Below are positions 22,560 to 29,407 of a stretch of DNA of 29,407 bases, piece by piece. The first letter of the stretch is position 1. Each line of letters opens with the position of its first letter. A model generated the notes under the pieces. It worked only from the letters and a program-made list of their open reading frames with translations. It had not been told where the DNA came from and did not search any database. The translations under genes were made by a program, and so were the position numbers. The stretch comes from Fragilaria radians (taxonomy: Eukaryota; Bacillariophyta; Fragilariophyceae; Fragilariales; Fragilariaceae), in assembly GCA_900642245.1 (NCBI GenBank), contig CAAAJI010000360.1, positions 9,002-38,408 of the forward strand. The letters are read 5' to 3'.

Positions 22560-23110
22560 CTGTCGTATTTTTTTCACATTTTCATTATCTTCAAGGTTGA
22601 AATTTTCATCCTCTTCGTATTTTTGCTACTAATGAATCCTCCCCTTCAGTCCAAGAGGAGTCATAGAATTGTTCTGTATGTATTTTGATACCCACAGGCG
22701 TATTCTCTTTTTTCCATGACAGTAGATCAAATACATTTGAGTTATCAGTATTTCTGTTGTTGTGTTAAATCCTTTCCTTAGGTCTCTCTTGATAATTATC
22801 TGTATACAATCAAGTTCTCTTGTGCGTTGTTTATTCTTAGGTTCATGTTCATGATGGGTTGGATATAGTTTCCAAAGGGAATTATACAATCGATGTTCTA
22901 ATCCAAGTTTTCTTGATGCATGATCATTTGCGGGATGCACATTGATGAGATAGCACTTAGTTCTTTCACATAATACCCTTTGAGGAAGATGTAAGAGTTG
23001 CGACAACTTTGCGGTTCATACATATATTTTTGCTTTTCATTATCAAAATGGCCAATCAATACATTCCCAACACATATTTTTTCTGAGTCATTTGAATTTT
23101 GATTAACCAA
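22560..23110 (-). pseudogene. Decayed copia-type polyprotein fragment (integrase-RT linker region)
   Basis: Minus-strand ORFs 22898-23110 and 22629-23006 overlap in different frames and look like one broken protein. Features that recall diatom copia polyproteins between integrase and reverse transcriptase are FGNYIQ with nearby EHEPKN, then MTPLGLKGR, then EDENFNLEDN. Stops and frame changes show it is dead. The match is by eye and only moderately certain. Confidence 0.5.
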
Positions 23111-23389
23111 TGGAAGAACAGAATTATAATTTATTCCTTCGGTTCATAATGTAGAATAACCGTAGGTCCGGATTATCTTTTTAACCCCTGATTCGCTGGC
23201 ACAAACATTCATCTTTCGCCGCTAAATTTTTTTCGAATTTTTCGCCGGCCCATTCGTTTGATAGTAGATATTTAAAGAAATGCATTTGGAAAAGCGTCAA
23301 GACAACGAAAATGACAAGATTGATTCACAAGACTAGAAGATAAAGTGGAATCTTGCTCTCCATAAAAAATCTTTCCTTTGGATCAAACC
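23111..23389 (+). promoter_or_regulatory. Upstream region of the protease-Hint gene
   Basis: The 280 bases between the dead copia fragment and the start codon must hold the promoter and leader of the protease gene. It includes a small GC-richer patch (TTCGCCGGCCC near 23240) in AT-rich DNA. No specific site can be assigned. Confidence 0.35.
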
Positions 23390-25281
23390 ATGTTTCACCT
23401 CTCCCGAAATTTCATGCTGATGTTATGGTGCGGATTGATGATGACAGTGCCTTGTTTGGCACAACCCCGCATTATTGGTGGTGATCCTGTGGGAGAGGAC
23501 AGATTTCCATATTTTGCACTTCTTCGCATATCTTTCACGCAAAGTGGGAGACAACTAATTTCTCAATGTGGAGGAACACTCATTACCTCCCAGACAATCC
23601 TGGTAAGATACAGCAGCAAATGTGAATAGAGGCGGACAAAGCAAGAGAGAAACACTACTCACTAGTTTTATTCCTTGCACCTAAACACAATCTTACTCTT
23701 TTGCTTCGTTTGGGTCTCTCTTTTGACGGTTACAACTCAATTTTCAACTCCAGACTGCCGCTCACTGCCTTGATATCAAGGGTATCTCGTCTATCACAGC
23801 GACACTTGATTTCTATAGCCTCGATAATGATCCAACGTCTGTGCGTGTTGCAGGCAAGTCTTGGTCTTTGCATCCGTCGTATGACGCAGTCAACATAAGA
23901 AATGATATTGGAATTATTACACTTGAAACCGCAGTATCTATCAGCCCTATTCAACTATCATTTGAGGACGGCTTTCCTGTATCGGGGACAAAAACAAAAG
24001 TAATTGGTTTTGGTGCAACAAGTGGTATTAGTCAACAAGGGTCTAGAGAACTTCTAGAAGTCGATCTAATGGTTAAATCCAACAACGAGTGTAAGAGTTT
24101 TTATAGCACTGTATCTACAAAGCTCCAAATTTGTGCTGGAGAATTTCTTGGCAAGGTAAGATTGCCAATCAGATTCATTCCAATGATGTGCTAGACTACC
24201 TTCTCATATCGTTTGGTATCATCAGAATCCCTGTTTCGGAGACTCCGGAGGTCCCATGATTGTTGAGGCAGGAGGATCGAGAAAGCAGGATACAATTGCC
24301 GGTTTGGTTTCTTTTGGGGGGACCGGATGTTTCCTTTTTCCCGCTGTCTTTACTCGAGTCAGTGCTTACAAGGATTGGATCGTTCAACAGGCTTGCCAGG
24401 GGAGTAATGGCCTGCCGGATTGGTGCTCCAATGGGGTCGGCAATACTGTCACACCTGCAACTCCCTCGCCAAATATTCGACCATCGACACCACGGCCTAC
24501 TCGTCTTCCACCATCATCAATTGGAAACCCGGGATGTTTTGCGGCTTCAACAACAGTTGAAGTCTTGGGTAGGGGATCCGTCCCTATGAAAGACCTTGTA
24601 CAAGGTGATTTAGTTCTCACTGAAAATGGAAAATATGAACCCATCTACACCTTCGGTCATTATGCGCCTGACACTGTAGCATCGTTTCTTGATGTAAGAA
24701 CCACCATCAGCACTTTGAGACTTACCAAACATCACATGGTATACATCAATCAACAAGGACAACCTATCGCAGCTTCTCAATTGAGTGTAGGAGATCTTCT
24801 ACGCACTGTTGCTTCAGAAACAGGAGAGCCCATTTTAGCAATACGAGGGGTTCGAGAAAAAGGATTGTATGCACCCTTTACTCCATCCGGAAAAATTGTA
24901 GTTAATGGCATCATTGCATCTGTCTATATGACAGTGCTTGGTGAACGTACCATTGATCTTGGTTGGACTCATATCAGCCCTCATTGGATGAGCCACTCAA
25001 TTCTTTTCCCCCATCGATTTCTTTGCTATCATATCAAAACCTGCTCAAATGAGACATTCACTCAGGAAGGTATCAATACCTGGCATGCTGTTTTATTCCA
25101 GGCATTTCAGAGAGTTCTCAAATTAGGCTATGTTATGAAAATGACAATTTTCCATTTGCTACTTTTTCTTGCAACGTCAGCCTGTCTAGTAGAGTCATCT
25201 TTGCACATTGTGAGTTGGATAACTGTCTTTGTAATAACATACCTTTTTGCAGTGTCCAGTCGACGACTCGTAAAGAAGTGA
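23390..25281 (+). CDS. Secreted trypsin-fold serine protease fused to a Hedgehog-type Hint (Hog) domain
   Basis: Three exons are inferred: 23390-23602, 23754-24155 and 24226-25281. The introns (151 and 70 bp) have GTAAGA donors and CTCCAG and CATCAG acceptors, both phase 0, giving 556 residues. A signal peptide (1-24) precedes the activation site R27/IIGG. The S1-family catalytic triad is complete: His75 in TAAHC, Asp122 in RNDIGI, Ser212 in GDSGGP. Cys60-Cys76 would form the His-loop disulfide. The residue at the bottom of the specificity pocket (chymotrypsin 189) is Asn206, followed by Pro, so Lys/Arg specificity is unlikely. After the protease comes a short Cys-containing tail (Cys262, Cys272), a Pro/Thr/Ser linker (about 278-308), and at G308-C309-F310 a Hint domain (309-442). 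It shows LxxGD, the TxxH motif (Thr372, His375) and GKIVVNGIIASVY. A further 114 residues include a Hedgehog-like HSILFPHRFL segment and two hydrophobic stretches (about 510-527, 531-551), ending in RRLVKK. Autocatalytic release at Cys309 is expected from the family, not shown. Confidence 0.88.
24535..24936 (+). other. Hint (Hog) autoprocessing domain within the protease gene
   Basis: This part of exon 3 encodes residues 309-442. Order of motifs: the splice-junction Cys in GCF; MKDLVQGDLVL (block A end); LRLTKHHMVYI carrying Thr and His in TxxH (block B), which activate the scissile bond in Hedgehog and inteins; LSVGDLL; the GLYAPFTPSGKIVVNG stretch typical of Hedgehog-type Hint; and ASVY, where Hedgehog has ASCY. 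The aspartate used by Hedgehog for cholesterol transfer appears to be replaced by His350 in my hand alignment (TFGH). There is no Asn plus C-extein junction, so it is Hog-like and not an intein. Confidence 0.85.
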
Positions 25282-26199
25282 ATGATCATGCGCCTGAGTC
25301 ACATTATCGGGTAATAGTACTAGAAAAAGAAGATTCTAATTTCTTATTTTATGCATGACATATTGCAAATCAAATTTTCGACAAGGAATATATTCAGCAA
25401 ATCTATTACACTGAAAATGTATCTTAACTAGTCAGCAGAAATGATAGATGTGATCTTCTCTGAAAAAAATATAGAGATATCATCATACATGTTTCCATCT
25501 CACTCAATATTCCATTTTGCTTTGACATTTTAGCTTGGTCTGTTATTATACTTCTATGGACCTTTCCCACAACATTGGTAGTGGATATCAAGGAGACACA
25601 GAGTTTCGTATAGAATACAGATATAAAGCAGAAAGTGCTGAATCTTTGGACACTATGTGGATTTGAGATAATGGACCTTCATGCCACTGCTACAACAGTG
25701 ACAAAGGAGAGGCTTTTTCAGAGAAGATAGCAGCTGGAAATGGATCATGGAACGCACCAAGATAGGATCACTAAGATCTGAAGTTGAACAGAAATTTGGA
25801 ACATCCTTTTATATCTTAATATTCTTACTGGGAAAGGGGCAGAGCTCATCCTTATATTTCAACCTCTCCCGAGCAATGACTGCATTAATGTTGTGCAATC
25901 CTTGTTGTTGCACTCTGTTACCATGCGGAACGCCACGCATCACTAATAGAATGCACATCACAGGATAGCACCAATTCCTTGTTTGTCAGTTCATTTATAT
26001 CAATGATCTTCATATTTCTTTTTCATTCTATGATCAAGCTCACTTTCATTGATGGTAAGTGACAATGGCAAGTTTCCAGCTAAGTATGAGAAAGCTTAAG
26101 ATAATCTAAAAAGGTCAGAAACCAGTTTGATAAGAGATCATATGCAAAGAGTTCAGGGGGATACATTTGCAGGGTGTTTGATACAATTTAGCTGTCAAT
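25282..26199. other. Spacer between the two protease genes, left part
   Basis: Contains the 3' untranslated region of the first protease gene, then AT-rich sequence with short ORFs (for example 25747-25968, plus) lacking recognised motifs. Parts may be worn copia sequence continuous with the remnant to the right. Confidence 0.4.
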
Positions 26200-26255
26200 A
26201 CGTAAAAAGCATTGGGTGTTTGATATCATTTAGTTGTCAATTTGTAACAAGCAAG
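26172..26255 (+). repeat. 42-bp tandem duplication
   Basis: Two copies start at 26172 and 26214, each beginning GGGTGTTTGATA, with a shared ATTTAG.TGTCAAT block. The unit is 14 codons long and lies at the left edge of the copia reverse transcriptase remnant, in the same frame as the remnant's WVFKVKENG. Confidence 0.7.
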
Positions 26256-26700
26256 TGGGTGTTCAAGGTGAAGGAAAATGGCGTATGTCAAGGTCAATTA
26301 GTAACCAGTGGATGTAGTTGAGTACTAGGATGTGACCTCAATGACAGCTTTGCTCCAGCAGTCTATGATGTATTGTTCCCACTTTTGTAATAGCAATGAT
26401 AGAAGATAAAAAACATTAATCAGTGATCTGGAAATGGCTTTCCTATTAGGAGACCTGAAGGAGATTTTCATGAAATTCTTGCCTGGAATGGAAGCAGACA
26501 AGGATAAACTTCCGATTTCGAAGAAGGGTATTAGCGGATTAGTACATGGATTTTTATGAGACGCTAGTGGAAGTTTTCAAGAGTTGTGGCTTTTACAGGA
26601 AGCCAAGTTGATCCCTGCTCATGGATGAAGAATTCATCCAATAGGTTTGGATAAAAGGTGGAACACCAGCTGTCCTACTCTTTACGCTGCAAGAATGCCC
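26200..26700 (+). pseudogene. Decayed copia reverse transcriptase fragment
   Basis: Broken plus-strand reading typical of the start of copia RT: KWVFKVKENG, then QLVTSGCS and a stop, then SFAPAV. Further on, in other frames, come EMAFLLGDLKE with FMKF and GMEADKD, and finally FYETLVEVFKSCGF. Order and spacing match the family. Stops and frameshifts show that it is not functional. It sits between the two tandem protease genes. No LTR was found on either side. Confidence 0.75.
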
Positions 26701-26986
26701 AGGAAGTAGAAAGGAAGAGCTTGGATGATTTGACCGTCATTGATTTATCATTCAAGTGAGAAGAATTTCAGGGAATCCACTACTGAACCTTTTTCCTTTT
26801 CTATGGAAACGTCCTGGCAGAGCAGAGGAATTTTCTATGACGAGGTCGAAGTGGAACCAGTTAAAATTTTGCACGATCGACGTTTACAGGTACATTTTGC
26901 TGTTGTGACAATTCCAAATTGAATGAAGGACGCGTCATACATGATCATCCTATACTCGCCGTAAATATATAATTTTGGAGGATATA

Positions 26987-28020
26987 ATGATAAAAGTAAT
27001 AATATCAATATGGTTGCTATTACCATTATGCTTCGGTTTCAATAATATAACGACACGAATTGCTGGTGGACAGGATGTTGGATGGGATCTATATCCTTAC
27101 TTTGCCTTGTTGGAAATTAAATGGAAGCAACAAACTACAGATCCCATTATTACAAATTGGTGCGGAAGTGTTGTGATTGCAAGTTCATCTTTATTGGTAT
27201 GTACATTTTCTCTATTGAATGTTCAGAGTTATATCATGACTCATTTCTTTCTTCATCATACCTCATTCCTTTCTTCAAGACTGCAGCTCACTGCCTACAA
27301 AAGCCGAATATTGAGTCCGTCACTGCCACAATCGGAATTTATGATGTGGAAGATGACCCAACGCGACAAGTTGTGACGGCTCAATCATGGGTATTGCATC
27401 CTTACTATGATCCTTTGAAGGTTCGCAACGATATTGCTATTATCCGATTAGAAACTACAGTGAACGTGAAACCTGTATCGATAACATTTGAAAATGGATT
27501 TCCGAAAGTGGGGACGATGACCAAAGTAATTGGATTTGGAAAGACAAGTCCAGATGAAGAGGAAATATCTGATGAACTTTTAGAGATCAGACTTACAGTA
27601 TCGAGACCTTCCTATTGCCAAGAAAAATTTGGGAAGGAAAATTTTATCAGCGCAACTCAGATATGTGCAGGTGGTTCTGGTAAGGTAAGTAAATATATAC
27701 ATTTCAAACTTTTCATCATCACCTATGATTCACATAAATTTGTGGCTTGAAAGGTTCCATGTACTGGTGATTCGGGCGGACCAATGATTGTCAAAGGATT
27801 TTCAGGAAAACCCGACAAAGTCGCTGGCATAGTATCCTTTGGAGGAATAGAGTGCAATCAGCAGCCGGCAGTTTTTACTCGAGTAAGCGCTTACAAATTA
27901 TGGTTGGAAGGAAATCTGTGTCGAGGAGGCCAGTCCATTCCACCTCGTTGGTGCCATCACGGTGGTCCTAATGGAACTCCTAATAAACCGCCAATAAAGG
28001 GGGGTAAGCCACAGCCTTGA
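26987..28020 (+). CDS. Secreted trypsin-fold serine protease, paralogue without Hint domain
   Basis: Three exons are inferred: 26987-27196, 27280-27684 and 27754-28020. Introns are 83 and 69 bp, with GTATGT and GTAAGT donors and TTCAAG and GAAAG acceptors, both phase 0. The product has 293 residues. A signal peptide (1 to about 18) is followed by a short stretch with an N-glycosylation sequon (Asn20) and the activation site R24/IAGG. The triad is intact: His74 in TAAHC, Asp121 in RNDIAI, Ser212 in GDSGGP. The S1 pocket residue 189 is Val206, again followed by Pro, so a trypsin-type preference is unlikely. Intron positions and phases are identical to the upstream gene, so the two arose by tandem duplication. 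The C-terminal tail keeps the two cysteines (261, 272) but ends after a short Gly/Pro/Lys stretch. No Hint sequence is visible in the following DNA. The start is the ATG at 26987; the longer frame begins with TTG. Confidence 0.88.
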
Positions 28021-28801
28021 CCACCAGGCTAAATGATTTGTTCCCATTTCGATTGGATTTGACCAAACTCTAGATACTGAATATTCGACATGATGAATAC
28101 CTCTGTAACAAAGAATGTTTGAAATCAAGTTCCATCCAACTCTCCGTATGAAAAGTTAAGGAAAAGATTTCTGTACAATAAATTGGCTGTCTAATTTTCT
28201 AAAACCAAGTTTATGTGTCGTCATTATCGCTGTTCCATATTTTGAATATGTCTGGGGTCATTATTGTCCTCGTTTCCTGCTATCGTTTCCACTCAATAGC
28301 TTACAAGATATCGTACTTACAACGTCACAGCGAAGCCGTTGACAGACTGCCGACAATGCGCAAGTAGTAAGTGGATGCATGTAAAGAGAGGAATATGGGT
28401 AATGAGGAAGTTGCCGATTTGCCTTAGAATACAAACATGAGATGGGCTTTGTCAACGCAATTCAACATTCAAAGCTATACTACAATAGCAAGTCTTAAAA
28501 AGTATGACATACTATTCCCTATTCTTTTTAGCTGTCGCCGTTCATAATGCTCTATAGCTGACTTGATAAATTAAATTAAAACAATCAAATTGAAATTGGG
28601 AACAAGAGTTAAGAATTTTTTTTAACTAGTGAGAATTGACAGTATTATGATTGACATAAATGAGGCCTGACTCTGAAACGAATAGGGACATACTTCCCTA
28701 CATCTTGCTCTTTGTCAAAATAACTACATTCTTCAGACAGACGGCAAATCTAGTTACCCTTTGCCGAGGAGATTGATCTTTGTAACATCGTGCCCTTATA
28801 T
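28021..28801. other. Gene-free region downstream of the protease pair
   Basis: Contains the 3' untranslated region of the second protease gene. I searched it for a leftover Hint domain (GCF, GD, TxxH motifs) in the plus frames and saw none. The minus ORF 28261-28455 has no recognised motif. Confidence 0.45.
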
Positions 28802-29107
28802 TGTTGAAAGGATCCTATTCTTTACCTAGAACAAGACCTAAAGCTGTTATTGAGATAAACCACTAGATTATTAAAAGTATGAGGATGTAATTTCCGATTC
28901 ACATTTCGACGGGTTTCACGATCTTAGAAATCCAAACTGTCATATAGAGATCGGCATCCTCGGTTGGAGTTGCACTAGATTTGTTCTGCCCTTGTATTAA
29001 ATAATCTTACGTCATCCATCGGTTATTCTCACGTCTTGACGTTATTCTCCAACGGCTTCCGGTGTCACTCCATCGGTCGAGCACAGCGCTGGACGATCCG
29101 TCCAACA
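28802..29107 (-). repeat. Probable 3' LTR of a copia element
   Basis: On the minus strand, directly after the RNase H stop codon and a purine run (GAAGGAG), comes TGTTGGACGG. About 306 bases later the sequence reads CCTTTCAACA. The ends TGTTG and CAACA are the short inverted repeats expected of an LTR. The paired LTR would lie beyond the window, so the limits cannot be confirmed here; the left limit could start two bases earlier, at TGTGTTGG. Confidence 0.6.
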
Positions 29108-29129
29108 CACTCCTTCAAAATGTATCGTA

Positions 29130-29407
29130 TCATCCTTGCTTTTGGTTGATTTCTCCCATTATGATTTTTCTTAACATCATGAACCGCTTGCCTTGTAGAG
29201 GCTTTGTAAAAAAATCAGCCACCATATTTTCCGTAGGGCAATGAATAAGCTCAACTTCACCAGATTTTATTCGGTCCTTGATAAAATAATATCGAATATT
29301 TATGTGCCTTGTATTGCGAGAGCTTGAGTTAATTCCATTCTTCTCCAGATACATGGCACTTTGGTTGTCTTGAAAAAGGATGTTACGATATATTTTGATT
29401 TCCTGTG
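29130..29407 (-). CDS. Ty1/copia polyprotein, RNase H C-terminal part (partial, runs off the right edge)
   Basis: The minus-strand frame is open from the window edge to the stop at 29130. Motifs of copia RNase H are intact: LFQDNQSAMYLEKNG, the RHINIRYYFIKDRI block and HCPTENMVADFFTKPLQGK close to the C-terminus. Unlike the other remnants in this window there is no stop or frameshift in the visible 92 codons, so this may be a recent insertion. RNase H removes the RNA strand during reverse transcription. The rest of pol and gag would lie to the right. Confidence 0.88.
   Translation of the reverse strand, partial: QEIKIYRNILFQDNQSAMYLEKNGINSSSRNTRHINIRYYFIKDRIKSGEVELIHCPTENMVADFFTKPLQGKRFMMLRKIIMGEINQKQG

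Noticed and set aside
24384..24644. Minus-strand ORF across the linker and start of the Hint domain
   Set aside because: Gly/Arg-rich complement of the Pro/Thr-rich linker; a composition effect.
24535..24936. Reading the Hint domain as an intein inserted in the protease
   Set aside because: No C-terminal His-Asn junction and no continuation of protease sequence after the domain. The protease is already complete before it, and motifs match the Hedgehog type.
28021..28460. A decayed Hint domain after the second protease
   Set aside because: I looked for GCF, GD and TxxH motifs in the plus frames and found none, so no relic is claimed.
1..29407. CRISPR arrays, bacterial operons or prokaryotic origin
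   Set aside because: Spliced genes, a plastid-targeted antenna protein and copia elements show eukaryotic nuclear DNA. No regularly spaced identical repeats were seen.

Overview
The window is nuclear DNA from a photosynthetic stramenopile, almost certainly a diatom. The clearest marker is a fucoxanthin-chlorophyll a/c light-harvesting protein whose leader carries the AAAFAP (ASAFAP-type) plastid-targeting motif. A second predicted plastid protein, short GT-AG introns, and repeated remnants of Ty1/copia retrotransposons of the kind common in diatoms agree with this. The genus cannot be decided from the sequence alone. Non-coding DNA is AT-rich. Highly expressed genes (ADP/ATP carrier, light-harvesting protein) have visibly more optimised, GC-richer codons than their surroundings.

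Layout. Positions 1-8112 are the gene-rich part: an unrecognised three-exon gene (479-1788, minus), a plastid-targeted START/SRPBCC-like protein in two exons (2936-4372, minus), a mitochondrial ADP/ATP carrier (5401-6306, plus) and the catalytic subunit of the tRNA m1A58 methyltransferase, TRMT61A (6826-8112, minus). Positions 8113-15938 are a retroelement graveyard. A broken copia element on the plus strand can be followed from protease (about 11128) through reverse transcriptase (about 12999-13320) to RNase H (13416-13530 and 13998-14090), with AT-rich filler, degenerate tandem repeats and a possible tRNA-like fragment. The light-harvesting gene (15939-16571, minus) sits alone. Positions 16572-20592 hold no recognisable gene but include an 87-bp tandem duplication. 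An RluA-family pseudouridine synthase follows (20593-21705, plus).

The most interesting part is 23390-28020, a tandem pair of secreted trypsin-fold serine proteases on the plus strand. Both have three exons and identical, phase-0 intron positions. The first continues past the protease domain through a Pro/Thr/Ser linker into a Hedgehog-type Hint (Hog) autoprocessing domain, starting at a Gly-Cys-Phe junction, followed by a short tail with two hydrophobic segments. The second stops in the linker and has no Hint domain. If the Hint domain is active, it would cut itself off and leave the protease with a modified C-terminus, by analogy with Hedgehog. This would be a processed, possibly lipid- or membrane-associated protease in a unicellular alga. 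Dead copia fragments lie upstream of the pair (22560-23110, minus) and between its members (26200-26700, plus). A better-preserved copia element enters from the right edge (29130-29407, minus) with a probable LTR at 28802-29107.

Limits. Exon joins were made by hand from GT-AG sites and reading-frame continuity. Family assignments rest on motifs I recognise, not on searches. The stretches listed as gene-free are those where I see nothing supportable.
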